Assembly (NCBI GenBank): GCA_963556305.1
Contig: OY745773.1
Coordinates: 124,001-188,000 of the forward strand
Direction of reading: 5' to 3'
Length of the DNA stretch: 64,000 bases
Origin: Platismatia glauca
Lineage: Eukaryota > Ascomycota > Lecanoromycetes > Lecanorales > Parmeliaceae
Positions within the stretch are counted from its first letter, which is position 1. Every line of letters starts with the position of its first letter. Made by a program: the position numbers and the translations under genes. Shown here piece by piece: positions 1-11,463 of this stretch. The notes under the pieces were generated by a model. It saw only the letters and a program-made list of their open reading frames with translations. It did no database searches and was not told the DNA's origin.

Positions 1-403
1 GATCAGGCTTGAGGACTAGGATGGGCGTGATGCCCATATGCATTCGACGCAGGAGGCCGTTTTTAGTGACTGCCGTGGTATTGTGGGTTAAAGCTCTGAT
101 ATCCCGCATCAATCTCTCCTGCTCGTCAAAGCGACCTCGTAGTGTCTCCAGTCTTTGACCTAACGCGTCCATTTTTACTTTCGGTCTTTGATCCACATTG
201 TCGATGTGTTCCTTGATGCTGTCCCCCACCCTGGTAATCCGGGCATCCCAAACGTCATCTTGCCGTAGAAACAATGTTTCCACGTCGCGCTTGACCTTAT
301 CCTCCCAGTGGCCAATGTTCGTAACACAGTCATCGATGTATGTGAAGGGTGCAGCCGGCGCCTGAGGTAGGGGTTGACCCTCTTGACGAGCCAGTTGAGT
401 CAT
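1..403 (-). CDS. Partial hypothetical protein, coiled-coil, runs off left edge
   Basis: An open frame on the minus strand starts with ATG at 403-401 (MTQLARQEGQPLPQAP...) and stays open for 134 codons to base 1, so the 3' end lies outside the window. The first ~20 residues are Pro/Ala/Gln rich. The rest is charged and largely helical in appearance, with heptad-like spacing of Leu/Ile/Val around residues 55-110 (for example MDALGQRLETLRGRFDEQER). No catalytic motif, signal peptide or membrane segment is visible, and I do not recognise the family. Frame continuity over 400 nt and sensible amino-acid use are the only support. An intron in the visible part is not needed. Confidence 0.6.
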   Translation of the reverse strand, partial: MTQLARQEGQPLPQAPAAPFTYIDDCVTNIGHWEDKVKRDVETLFLRQDDVWDARITRVGDSIKEHIDNVDQRPKVKMDALGQRLETLRGRFDEQERLMRDIRALTHNTTAVTKNGLLRRMHMGITPILVLKPD

Positions 404-1530
404 GACGGGAAGAGAACGCTTGAAGTGGCACGTCATATCGGACGGTGTGACGGGGCACTCTACGCGGCAGTAAAGGGGTTATGCAGAAGATGGGTTGAGC
501 AGGACGAGCGCGTTGATAATAGTATAGACAAGAGCCGTGATGGGCTTATGAGCGCAGATATCAGGATTGAAATTGGGGCATACGCTAGTCGAGTTGCTTT
601 ATAGTAAGTAGAAATGTATTGTAACAGGGGCTTAGGCATGCGTGACTGAGCGACTGATGTATTGCTCCTGATAGACAGACCAATATTCATTCCTGAGGAA
701 CTCAAAGGCAGTCCGCTCGGGCAACATATTTGAAAGGTAGGCGCTCAGCGCTCAGGCCCCCAGACCCTGATGCAACCTGCCGGTATACCTAGAAGATTTC
801 TGGTGGGGGAATGTGCCATCCATCGTCCATGTAGTTTCTGGGATTGAAATCGTACGACGACAAAGGTGGGTATGATGTACAGACAGACGAGTACTGACTA
901 ACGTTGCTCAAGGGTCAGATAGCAGACGTAGAGATTACTTGATGCATCAATCGTCTTGTCCTCCAGAGGATGACGCTCCGCGCGTGACTGAGACTGAAAA
1001 AATTCAAGAACACTTGGCGTAGGATATCATGCACCTCGCAAGCGGAATATATTGTAGACGCGGTTGCTAATGTATCCCCAAATGCGTATGAAAGTCGACA
1101 TTCTTACAACTCATTGCGACAATGTTGTCGTCGGGAATTGAACGTTCTTCAAAGGTGTCCATTTATCTTGATGGACGGACAATATTTTAGGAATATAGGT
1201 CCACAGTCGTATTCTCAAGCAGACGGGAGGTAGCGATACTACATGAGGTACCTTTTACCTTCGGAAGGTGGCCCTGTAGCTAAAAACCTTGGGATCAACT
1301 TCTGGGCCCTTGGGGACGTCTATTAGGCCTGATGGGGGAACGGGCGCTCCTGCGGGGGGCTCTAAGGTAAGCGCATTACCTACCTATTCCTCCGGGCGGG
1401 GACAAACTCTGAACGTACCTTAGTTCACCCGAAGTCGGCTCTCTCGCTCATCCGACCCCCAAGGTCAACGGTATTGTAGGTACTGTTGGAGATTCGGAGC
1501 CAAAACGCAGCCTTGCCCTGGGTGCTGACC
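404..1530. other. Intergenic, no gene supported
   Basis: Short frames occur on both strands (for example 460-705 minus) but none has a convincing start, domain or splice signals. I see no repeat or RNA gene. It probably holds the promoters of the left-edge gene and of the HD-domain gene. Confidence 0.5.
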
Positions 1531-2238
1531 ATGTGCCCTCCATCCTCCTTCACCCCCGGCTCCACCCATCCCACCACCCATGCCTCTCCCATCACCCCTC
1601 CCGACATCGTCCCCCCATCCCCCATATGCACAAGCACCTACCACCTCGTCCGACAGAGCCTCCCGCCCGCGCTCTTCAACCACAGCCTCCGCACCTACCT
1701 CTACGCCCACGCCCTCGCCCGCCGCGCCCGCTCCCCCTGGCTGGCTCCCGCACGTCTCCCCCTCCTCTTCGCCGCCTGTCTCTTCCACGACGTCGGATGC
1801 GCGCCCCAACACGACGGCCCGCAGCGCTTCGAGGTCTGCGGCGCCGACGCCGCGGCCGAGCACCTCCGGCGCTTTGACGTTGCGGACGCGGACGTCTCGG
1901 AGGTCTGGACGGCGATCGCGTTGCATACTTCACCGGGTCTTGCGGAGCGGATGGGGCCCCTCGCTCGTTTTGTCCGGCTGGCTGTGCTCGCGGATTTCGG
2001 TGCGCTGGGGGACAGTCTGTGGGCGAGTGAGTCTGAGCGGGGGGTCGATGAGGAGGGGTTTCGTCGGGAGGTCGAGGGGCGCTTTCCTCGCTTGAGCGTG
2101 GAACAGGTGCTGGGGGATGTTGTCGTGGAGCAGGGGTTGAGACGGCCGACGAAGGCTCCAGCGTCGAGTTGGGCGGGGATCATGGTTCGAGCAGCTAGAG
2201 AGGAGCCGGAGGGGGAGGGGGTTAACAGGGCGTTTTGA
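1531..2238 (+). CDS. HD-domain protein, cyanamide hydratase-like
   Basis: Single-exon gene of 235 aa, close in length to fungal cyanamide hydratases (about 240-250 aa). HD-superfamily metal-binding residues are visible in order: His51 in FNHSLRTY, His86-Asp87 in LFHDVG, His132 in ALHTSPG and Asp155 in LADFGA. The family binds a metal ion and the named member hydrates cyanamide to urea; the substrate here is inferred only from resemblance. The frame is open upstream to a TTG at 1486, but the first ATG is at 1531 with a fair context, so I start there. The region is GC rich, which opens several long shadow frames on both strands (1580-2183). Other HD hydrolases remain possible. Confidence 0.78.
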   Translation: MCPPSSFTPGSTHPTTHASPITPPDIVPPSPICTSTYHLVRQSLPPALFNHSLRTYLYAHALARRARSPWLAPARLPLLFAACLFHDVGCAPQHDGPQRFEVCGADAAAEHLRRFDVADADVSEVWTAIALHTSPGLAERMGPLARFVRLAVLADFGALGDSLWASESERGVDEEGFRREVEGRFPRLSVEQVLGDVVVEQGLRRPTKAPASSWAGIMVRAAREEPEGEGVNRAF

Positions 2239-3708
2239 ACGGGGGTTGATACTGATTGGCTAAATCGACAGTTTTCCCGCTTCTCATTGCTCGTCTGCTT
2301 CGTCCTTGTTCTTCATGCAACGTCAAAGGGAGAGGTTGCCAGCGTGTCTAGTTCCTTCCTTCCTTGCATGCATATCCTTCCATGCATACAGCCGTGTTGC
2401 CCAGTTCTTTGTTATCCATGAGGTTTGATACCTCATGGACCCCCACCAGAGATTAGTATGCTTTCCTGGTTTCATTCGCTGCCTTCTTGACAGAGACAGC
2501 GCGTGCATTGAGATCCTACTTGACGTCGGCGAGGGAGTTCGACGTTGGAAATGGCAAGAACATCATAGCGTGAATCTATATATCCTTCAGAAACAACAGC
2601 AACAGACAACCACCACGTCCTCCCCTCCTCCCCTCCTCCATCCCCAACCCATCTCATCTCAACGAATACACAAACCCCCGACAACAAACTTACAAAACAA
2701 AACTTCAGGACACCCAACAAGCACGCAACCATAGCCAACCCCCCGTTTTCAAAAGCACCCACCCAGGTAGGACACAGCTCCATCCCAATCCCACCCCACC
2801 TTCCCAACCCCAGAACGAACCAAACAAAAGAGCCTCCAACCCAATCGCCCAAACCCCCAACCCAGAACCCAAGACCCGCCATAACCATCGACGCCAACGA
2901 TCCCCAGCATGCGGTATAGCCTAAACACACCCCATCCCATCCCATCAGTCCCAAACAACCGACCCATCAACCCAAACAACCACCCCATCGAACACAACCC
3001 GACCCATCGAACACAACCCAGCCAACCCAACCCAACCCAACCACTCCAGAACGAAGCAAACGCCCTGATACAGAACAGCATCACTCCCACTCCCCAAAGC
3101 CAGCCACCGCGCAAGCCTCTAGAGAGAAAGTGAACACGCCAACTCCACTCAGCAGATCATCTCGGATCTGCCATCGATTTTCGGGGCCTTGAAAACTACG
3201 TTCGTGGTGGGAAGTGTTACATTTCTCCCCGAAAGGAGGCCCGGACTGTTAGTGACTTGTGAGGTTGCCTGCCAACATGCCTTGCGGCCAAATTTCACTA
3301 CACAAGAAACCATAAATATACTTGATATGCAAGTTTCGAGCGTTAGATTGCCTGCAAATGATTGAGTCTATCTCTACCTTAGCCTATCGTATACAAGTCA
3401 TCATCCAGGTCCGTCCTCCCTTCGTATCTAAAAGTTGAAGCCTAAAGCCTACCAGCCGTAAAGCATTGACCGTTCCCTTCCTAAGCATCGCCAGATTCGT
3501 CAGAGCTCAAGTACTAGCTTGGTCGTGATCCATCTCGTTCCATGATGACATTACTAGAAGTGGACAAGGCACCAAACATTCACGACGAAGAAATCCATAA
3601 TCGCCTAGGCTACATCCCCAGGATATTTCCAGAATCTCGAGCGCTGCCTTGAGGTATGTAAGGAGCGCATGTCGGCCATAAGAATAAAGGCCGCCGCCAA
3701 CGTGGAAC
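2239..3708. other. Intergenic with strand-asymmetric C/A-rich low-complexity tract
   Basis: No gene supported. From about 2590 to 3110 the plus strand is almost only C and A with repeated CCCAACC, CCCATC and CAACCC words. This keeps a Trp/Gly-rich hydrophobic frame open on the minus strand (2749-3114) and a Pro/Asn frame on the plus strand (2909-3133); both look like compositional artefacts. A TATATA word sits at about 2577. The stretch 3140-3700 has no recognisable feature. Confidence 0.55.
2590..3110. repeat. Low-complexity CCCAACC-like tract
   Basis: Strong GC/AT skew with short degenerate words (CCCAACC, AACCCA, CCATCGAACACAACCC given twice near 2983-3017). It resembles an expanded simple-sequence region or an unusual untranslated region, not a telomere (the word is not TTAGGG). 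Confidence 0.6.
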
Positions 3709-6362
3709 TTAAACAAAGTCGACCTCAGCGGTGACAATCTGGTACTCGCTAGTCAGTGTGGAGGGATCCAGACCAGTGGGAGAAGTCCAGCTAAGTAACA
3801 ACTTCGTACCACCATTGATGATATCGTTGGAGCCGTAGTACCCCAGGTGAGCTCCGCCAGAATAGATATACTTCCCACTCAGGCCAGGAGTCGCTTTGAA
3901 AAGAAGTTGTTGCTCAGACCAATTGTACTTGAGGATATTCTCAACGTAGTCGGAGGATGTGTCTCCCCCGGGTGCAAATGGCGGAAGAATGCCTTGGTCT
4001 GCCTCGAGGTAGCGATAGTAGAAGGTATTGTCGGCGTAGGCAGTCATGTAAACAATGATGAAAGTCAAATGCCGAGGCGAATAGAAGACATCGACGTCCA
4101 TGAAAGCACCTGCGATAAAGTAGGCCGTGGATGACGAAGTAGGCATATCACTGCTCCAAGAGCTGCCCCCCCAGTACTCGAACTTTTCAACAGGTCAACA
4201 TGATATCTGGGGAATAAACACCAAGAGAACCTACCGAATCCCGATCACCCACAGTAACAGCCGATGTTCTCGCCACGAGAAGGCCAGCAGCAACGTTACC
4301 AAAAAGATAGACATTCCCATCATCGCCACCAACACCAGAAGCACCCCAAGACCGGAGACCTCCTGCACAGCCCCATTCTACCTCATCTTGATTAAACATC
4401 TTGTTCACGGTGCGTTCGGCGATTGGACCACCTTTGCCGCCGGCGGTGATGGTCAGGAGTGTAGAGCCAGTGTAAGTGAATACTGCAGCTTTAGTGGCCA
4501 TGTTGACGTTGTCGTAAACGATTGGCGCATAGATGATCCCTGTCGTTGCATCAAGAGGGATGATGGATGATTCAGGCCAAACCGCATATCGCTGACCGCT
4601 GCCTTGCAAGGCTTCGTTGTACGCCACTTCGCCTGTTGTCAAGGGTGCAAAGCCGCGCATCCGGCCAACATTGTCACTCCATTCCCCAATGCCGTCCTGT
4701 AGCTCTAGGGCCTTTCCAATCACGCCGTTCATTCCAACGTCAATGGCCACAGAGCTTGACACAAAACCGAAAAAGTCTCCATTTTCTGTGGAGGTGGGAG
4801 GCGAGTATGAGCCTGTGTCGCAGAAGACGAACAGGTGCTCGCCATTGAGCATGCCTCCTTTACCGCCGTCACGAGATAGATGAGGGGTGTCAGTCAAGGG
4901 ACTGAGGTAGGATTGTGTTGAGCTATTGACTTCGAGAACGCCGGTTTCTGGCGAAATAGGATAGCCGGTGGAAAGATCACCGTTGACTCCAGTAGCTAGT
5001 AGGGTCTTAGCAATTGTTACGCCTGCGGGTGTTTCAATGTCAAGGTACTGCGATGAGGGTGCGTTTTGACTTGGACCTTGGAAGTGTGATCCTGCAACCT
5101 TTGGCGCTATGATAGAATCACCAGATGCGTATATGATGCCCATGCTGGATCCACTTGATGCAGAAGTCGTGGCAGCTGCGGACGATGATGAGGAGGCAAT
5201 GGTTGAAGTTAAGCTAGTCATAGCTGAAGCCGAAGCATAACCTATGCGGATAGCACCCTGCATTTGCAGTGTCGATGGGGTTGGGTTGTCGATCGAAGAT
5301 TTTAAGTAGCAATCATTGGCATCGTCGTTTCGGCTGGCAATGTACAACGCGGCCACGCATCTGACGTGATGAGCATTGAAGTTGTATGCATCGCACTTCT
5401 GAACACAGCCAGCAAAGCTATTGACCAGCTGGAAAGGGTAGTCATCATCGGGGAAATCGGTGTTGCAGATAATCTGGTAGACAATACCGGCGTCGGATGT
5501 GTAAGTTGTACCGTTGCCAGTTGGGCATACTGAGGTGCCGGTAGCACTCGAAGCTACTGAAGACGCGGTAGGTGTTGGGTTCGAGACGCCTCTAAGAACG
5601 AAGGATTGATAGCCGTCATCTTGCCTAGGGGCAATAGCTTTGCGATCTGGAAGAGGTTTGGAGGCGCCCAAAGCTAAGAGTTTTACTTCAGCTCTATTTT
5701 CTGAAGCGTGCTTCATGTCGCCTTGAACTTCGAGGCCAGCTTTCCGTAGGGAGATCGCGGCACGTCCGTTGTCTGGTAAAGACAGTATGTCAGCTTCATA
5801 GTGACCAATAGGTCAGCGAGCACGTACCGCTTGACTTTGCCAACACTGTACCTGTAGAAGCTGGGTCCAACTCTGTGATTGGAGCTGCTTCATCTTTGCC
5901 GGAAGTTTGCCAGGCACGATAGCGGTTTCGACGACGGCTCGGAAGACTAGCCAATGGAACATCTTGGGCTTCCAGGGCATGTAGCTGTAATTGAGGAACG
6001 GGTGTTGCATGCGTGAAAGGATTCGAATGATACGTTGCGTTCTTAGGGTCATAATTCCCATGGAAGCAATCAGTCCCAGAAGGAACGCCAGTAGCCGTAG
6101 GAAGGACGGCAACAGAGTCTAGCGAATCAGCTAAGACCACAATCCCAGCTCTGGCAGAGTGGAGAGTCTTACTGTGCGCTGTGCCAAGGGTGGTGACGTT
6201 CAAGCTGCTACCAGAGCTAGCTGCTGACTTGTGCATAATACGACCAAAAACATCGTCATGCTGGTGACCATGAGCTTGGGACTTCGCGTCCGTGGTCAAT
6301 GGCATTCCAGAGGTGATGAGCGAGACGACGGCCAAGCCGTTTGAGAAGAGCTTGCTCTTCAT
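3709..6362 (-). CDS. Secreted protein with PAN/Apple-like and DUF4185 domains
   Basis: Four exons assembled on the minus strand: 6362-6173, 6118-5828, 5772-4235, 4182-3709 (830 aa). Start is the ATG at 6362; the longer frame begins at a GTG. Residues 1-26 form a signal peptide (MKSKLFSNGLAVVSLITSG). A Cys-rich PAN/Apple-like module lies at about 243-330 (CPTGNGTTY ... NSFAGCVQKCDAYN), followed by a Ser/Thr/Ala linker and a DUF4185-type region to the C-terminus (FVFCDTGSYS, VWPESSIIP, GIIYAPIVY, FEYWGGSSW, FYYRYL). DUF4185 proteins are often predicted extracellular beta-propeller-like enzymes; no reaction can be assigned. The first intron (54 nt) and reading frame are compatible with retention, and the last acceptor could be 4183 or 4177. 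It probably acts at or outside the cell wall. Confidence 0.82.
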
Positions 6363-7282
6363 GATCGACCTATTCACGAGAAATCGGCAGCAGTTCTGTG
6401 AAAGCTTGCAGCCATTCGGTGCTGAGGCAGGAGGAACTTACGCGCCAAGAGAGTGACTTTATTGATATTCAGTAGGTGAACGAGCGTGATGAAGTGAAGT
6501 CTAAACGAGGGACAGAGGTTTTCGAAAGCGTCAAGTAGATATTGGGATTGAATGAGCGTGGTGGCTGCTGCCGAATGTTGTTGTGGTAGAAGGATAAAGT
6601 CAAGACAGGATGAAAGGGGTGCAAGAAGATTGTTATTGAAATTTGAGTGGCGATTATGAACGACTCGACCGCGCTTACGGCAATCACGACGCCGGGCAAA
6701 TCTGCCCCCTTCCTCCTAAGGTAGGTACTTTATCAATTTTGCACAGTAGTACAAGACAGAACTAATTGGGTCGAGGCCCCACTCGCGCATCTCCGAAGCG
6801 CCGGCGAGGTTGCAACGGATCCTGAGATTACACTGACGACAACTGATGGAGTACATTTCACGATAATTGCAGGAACTCAGGGGATCGGCTGATTATCGCT
6901 TTGGCATTGCTTGCGGATACGTGATTGTGGTGATGGAATCTGACTTTTGTGTGCCAGAGAAGGGGAGGGTTAAATTAATACAAGTACCTACAAATAGCAG
7001 CTGGTAAGATACTTGAGCGCGAGCAATGTTCATGTTCGTGCCACGGATACGACACGTGAAAACCACGCCTTGCTTCCCGCAATGCATGGTGAACCTGGTG
7101 TATCGTAACGCAATCAGCTATTGCTTTGGCTCGCACGTCATTCTGGTTAAGGGATACTCTTCTTCTTACCAATGGCGTAGGCAGATTGCAGATGAAATCG
7201 GGGGAGGATCTTGAGACTCACAGCCCTCCAAGCCGTGAGATCGCCGTCTATTCTTGCGCAGACTGCCATCCTCCAAGTAATG
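6363..7282. other. Intergenic, promoter side of the DUF4185 gene
   Basis: No gene supported. Minus frames at 6469-6699 and 6893-7172 lack domains and splice-compatible neighbours. This should hold the promoter of the secreted-protein gene and the 3' end of the RRT8-like gene. Confidence 0.5.
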
Positions 7283-8331
7283 TCACTCCGCCTTCCTAGC
7301 CTGCTCCTTCAACCCCGGCGCCGTCCCTTGCTCCGTCACATTCCCCTTCTCCATATCCGCTGCCCACAGAGCTGCTCCCACCGTATTCGTAAATGCAAAC
7401 AGAATACTTGCAACAGGCACCAATTCCAACAACACAGCGGCAACACCGAAGCTAGCCCGCACATGTCAGCCCATAGTTCGCATCGGAAAGCCCCTGCACT
7501 GGTACCACGTGGTGGTCACTTACCTAGTGTACGCCGCTTTGTACTCCTCCACATGCTTCTGCCTCTGCGTACTGTTCCACTGCTTCAATTGAAAATACCT
7601 CGAATGAGCCGCCGGCCCAGCGCGTCTCCCCTGCAATACCACAAACATAACCGTCCCAACTACTGGTATGAAGTTCAGCGGTAGATACATAAAGTACCTG
7701 ATGATGGCCGTAGGGGTAAACTTTTGAAACGGCTTCTTCGTCAGTTTCCCCAGTTTGCCCATGATATCGCTGCCGCCCTTGATCTGCCTTCCCTCGCTGA
7801 CAAGATTTGTAGTGTTCCTAGAAACGAGCACACCATCAAATGTATCGGTGAGGGCGTCTTCGATGAGGAAGGTCTTGCTGAGAATCGTGAAGAGGGTTGA
7901 AGACTCAGACAGGACGAGCAGCGCGGCGCTGACGGCAGCCAATGGGCCAGAAGTAAACGCCATGACGGCCATTTGGGGTAGGTAGGTGAAAAGGAACATG
8001 AAGGTGGTGACGCCGAGGCCTAGGGTCATTGTCGGGGCGAGTTTGGTCGTGAGAGGCTTCCTGGAAGGGAAGAGATTAGCGTCTGTTGTGCTAGCATTGC
8101 GGTCGCGAACGGGCCCATACCATAAGGAGCGATGGGAAAGGAAGTAGTAGATGCCCTTAATACGCAATCCTGTTAGCGAATAGACCTCAAGGTGTTGCCG
8201 TCAGTCGTGGGTGGAATCTGGCAGCTTGCCTTTACAGGGTAGAGGTATGCCGTAGAACGCGCAGCTTGAACGGTCAAGGTCTTGATGCGGTCTGCCTCGC
8301 TGACGGCGACCTCCTTGACTTTGTCTGCCAT
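7283..8331 (-). CDS. RRT8/LDS-like multi-pass membrane protein
   Basis: Four exons on the minus strand: 8331-8230, 8155-8121, 8060-7524, 7451-7283 (280 aa). Joined protein runs MADKVKEVAVSEAD ... YPVKGIYYFLSHRSLWKPL ... and ends in an Ala/Leu-rich segment with FTNTVGAALWAADME. Hydrophobic stretches in the middle (LGVTTFMFLFTYLPQMAVMA and following) and at YFMYLPLNFIPVVGTVMFVV suggest several membrane helices. It resembles the fungal family of yeast Rrt8/Lds1/Lds2, linked to lipid droplets and the spore wall; function here is inferred. The first intron has a GC donor (AAG then GCAAGC) and a good CTAAC branch site; without it the GIYYFL motif is lost. An in-frame upstream ATG at 8454 could add 41 residues. 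Confidence 0.85.
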
Positions 8332-8755
8332 TGTAGGAGAGTGAAGAATATGTAGAATGAAGTTGTCGGGGTGTAATGGTGGAGGCGCTGTCGATGATGG
8401 TCTCTGTGTGGGAGTTGCTTCTAAACAAGGCACGCGATCAGCCCTATGGGACATGATGGGAGTTGATTTTTTACTTTTATAGACGCATATTGCGTGCTAA
8501 TGAGAAAGGATGGATGAAATGGATGGGTAAAGTTTGGGAAGGTTTGATATTGAGAATTCGATCATCTCGTTGAAGAACGACACCCCTAAGTACATTTGTG
8601 GTAGTCAAGAAGACGTTGCTTTGACGGACACACGACGCGTAATGCTTCCACTATTTGTTGCCAGCCTCCACACTCCGATATCTATGCTGGCAAACGCCCC
8701 GAACGCCCATGCTCCTTGGCTATGGAAAGATTCAGTTATCCCTCAACTTGTCCTC

Positions 8756-11463
8756 TCATCTGTCGCGGTTGACTTGCGGTTGCCTCCTCCCAGCCTCTCC
8801 GCTGAACGCTGACAGGCTAAGCGCAGTTAGGCCCCTCCAGCTGCTCCTTGAGGTTGAGGCTTCGGGCAGATCATTGACGAGCGTAGCTGCCATATCATCG
8901 CCGCGCTCCAGGTCAGTATCGCGAGGGATTGGAATTGCTGCTGAAGGCGATTCGTTGGCAGTCTCGGCAGCCTGTGCTTGAACGTCTCCGACATCGTCGT
9001 GGTATGGTACATGGGCGGTGGATGTGGTAGTGCTCGAAGAAGGATTGGTCATCGAGCGAACGACGTCGCCTTTGCAGATAGGGCACGTTCGACGGCGAGT
9101 TGTAAGCCAAGGCGTGCTAACAATCAGTGAGTATGCAGATAGTCAAGTGAACAGGCATAGGGTGCTTACATGCACTCGGCGTGAAACTCATGGCCGCACG
9201 GTAAGCTCATCACTCTACTTTCGCCATCGACGTATTCCTCAAGACAGACCACACACTCAACTTGCTTGCCATTGTATTTCTTGGGAGACTTAGTCAGATT
9301 AGCCCCTTTCTCCGGTTGCGCAGTGGATACCTTTGCACTAGCTCGTTCCAGAGACGCGGAAACAGCATCTCCAATACCCGACGCTGTTGCTGACCGTGGT
9401 CTCGAGCGACTTGTGACACTTGGAGGACTCGTTTGGAGGAGAGGAGAGGTCGGTGAAGAGCTTCGAGGCGAAGCAAACCGTGTGGATGAAGTGGTAGAAG
9501 TACAGGACATGGTATGGTATGTCCGTATTGGAAGGCGATCGACCACAGATTTCGGCGCTCGCCATCTCCGTCGACGAATCCTTGAGCGTAATAACAGGAG
9601 AGCGTATACAACGGTCAAAGTAACTAGTGGGCTTACCACTAGCACCAGGAGCGTGTCGAAAAATGGGCTTGTGGACATAGTCGTAGGGGTTAGAGTGACC
9701 CAAAGTCCTTCATGTTCCTCATCCAAGTCCATGTTAATCTGGCCGACACCGACTTCCGGTGCTGCGGCTTGGTTTTTCGAATCAGTGGCAATTTTCTTGC
9801 TCTCGTCTTTCCCTGCGGCTTTTTGAGATGTGTCACTAGAATCGGCCTTGTTTCCTGGTTTGTTGTATTGCCCACTGCCTGGCGTGATGCTGCCACCTGT
9901 TAAAGCGTTTCCAGATTTTTCGTCCGCTGAGTCACCACCCTTTCCAGAGCCTTTCGATGCCACGGGAGTTGCGGCGGAAGCTCGCGCGGTCGCAGTGCTC
10001 TTCGACTTGGCGGAAGGCTTTGCTGCTACAAGATCTGGGTCGCGCCAATCTTGAACGCCAATGACAAAGTCGTCGCTAGAACTGAGGTGTGAGGAAGACT
10101 TCCTGGTGTCTTTGAATGCTTTGCCGGTCGGCTCGCTTTTGCTCTGTCCTTTAGCTTTCCCATTTTTTTCTTTTGAGATCGCTTCTTTTTCTTTTGGTGA
10201 TTCATCTGTCAATTTCTCACTAAACCAGTCAAGGCGCCCACTACTTGGCGGCCGCCGACTGTCCTCTAGTATTCCAGAGGCAAAATCCCTTCTACCAATA
10301 CCCACACTAGATGCGAGGGATCTTAGCCAGCTCGGCTTTTCTTTCTGCTGCAACTTTCCATTCTTCCCGGAAGACTTTGCATTCTTTCCCTTAGAAGACC
10401 TCGATGGCGTTGAGCTCGACTTTGGCCCAGACATAGGTGTGAAGGTAGGCCCTTCAACGTCAACTTTGGTCTTTGAGCCCTCCTTCTTGGCACCAGTGCT
10501 AGACCCTGGTCCCACAGCTGCGTCTTCTGGTTCAGACTCATCCATAGGGCTCTCAGGAGGAATGAGGGACGACAGCAGATGAGCTGTGGTATGTGACGTG
10601 AACAATGACGGAATTGTAACGTTGGACGTGTCTCCTCGTGCGTACATGGTGACAAGCGCGCCGCCGCGAGTATGATCACCCACAATGAGCGCGCTGCCAC
10701 CTCGCCGCTGTGTCCATTTGACCTTCTCCAAGAAACCACAGCCACCACGACTCAGCAACACAATTTTTCCAGATATCTCAGCGCTTTCCTGTAGCGACTG
10801 TATATCCGCATGAGCAGAAGGTTGCCCCAATTGAGCCGCCTGGTGCTGAGCAGACTGTCCCGGCTCAGGAGGCTTCGAAACCGGCGAAGAAGGGAGAGGG
10901 TGGTGTAGGTGATCGTCAGTGCCGTCGTCTTCGGAAGGCTCTTCAGCATCGTCGGACACTCCTTCGACGGGTGAAGCCCCACCGTTCTTTTGCTGAGCAG
11001 CATGAGCGTCGTCGCCACTCTGAGCAACGGGGGTCTGGTCGGCGCTGAGATCTCTGCGATGCTGCTGAATGCCATCATCCCAACCGGGTACATCGCTGCA
11101 ACCAAGCTCGCCTTCTGCACCTGCGCCTGCGCCTCCTCTTCCTAGATTATCATCACCAAAACCGCTTCCGATCCAAAGCTGCCCACTCAGGCCGACTCCG
11201 GAGAGAGAGGGGCCGAAATCGGCAGGTCGAGCAAGGAAGAATGTTGAGTTGTCGTCTGTGAGGCTGATGATGGCTGAAGGTGGGAAGAGAGTAGACGGCG
11301 TGTGAAAGGAGAACAAAGCACTGATGCCGTTTTTGGGCGTGTTGGAGCTTGTCTCTGTAGCTATCTGGCCCCGAGGATGTGAATTCAGGAGGGAGAAGAA
11401 GGTTAAGAGAGTCGGTAAGCCGACGATGCCCAAGAATACTAAGATCAGGTGGTGCGGAGGCAT
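8756..11463 (-). CDS. PA-TM-RING E3 ubiquitin ligase
   Basis: Two exons on the minus strand: 11463-9170 and 9116-8756 (884 aa). Residues 5-27 form an N-terminal hydrophobic signal or anchor. A protease-associated (PA) domain lies at about 230-310 (SGKIVLLSRGGCGFLEKV ... IPSLFTS). A long Ser/Lys/Pro-rich disordered part follows, then a membrane helix at about 600-625 (TLLVLVVSPLVTLTVVYALL) next to an Arg-rich stop-transfer stretch. The RING-H2 spans the intron: CVVC, then CGHEFHAECI, then TCPIC. The order PA, membrane helix, cytosolic RING-H2 is that of endomembrane ubiquitin ligases. The longer upstream frame starts at GTG, so ATG 11463 is used. Confidence 0.9.

Noticed and set aside
1486..1530. 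Upstream extension of the HD-domain frame
   Set aside because: It begins at TTG; nuclear fungal translation normally uses ATG, first found at 1531.
1580..2183. Several long frames overlapping the HD-domain gene on both strands
   Set aside because: High GC content removes stops; only the 1531-2238 frame has the conserved His/Asp motifs.
2749..3114. Hydrophobic Trp/Gly-rich minus frame (121 codons)
   Set aside because: It follows directly from the C/A-rich low-complexity tract and has no recognisable features.
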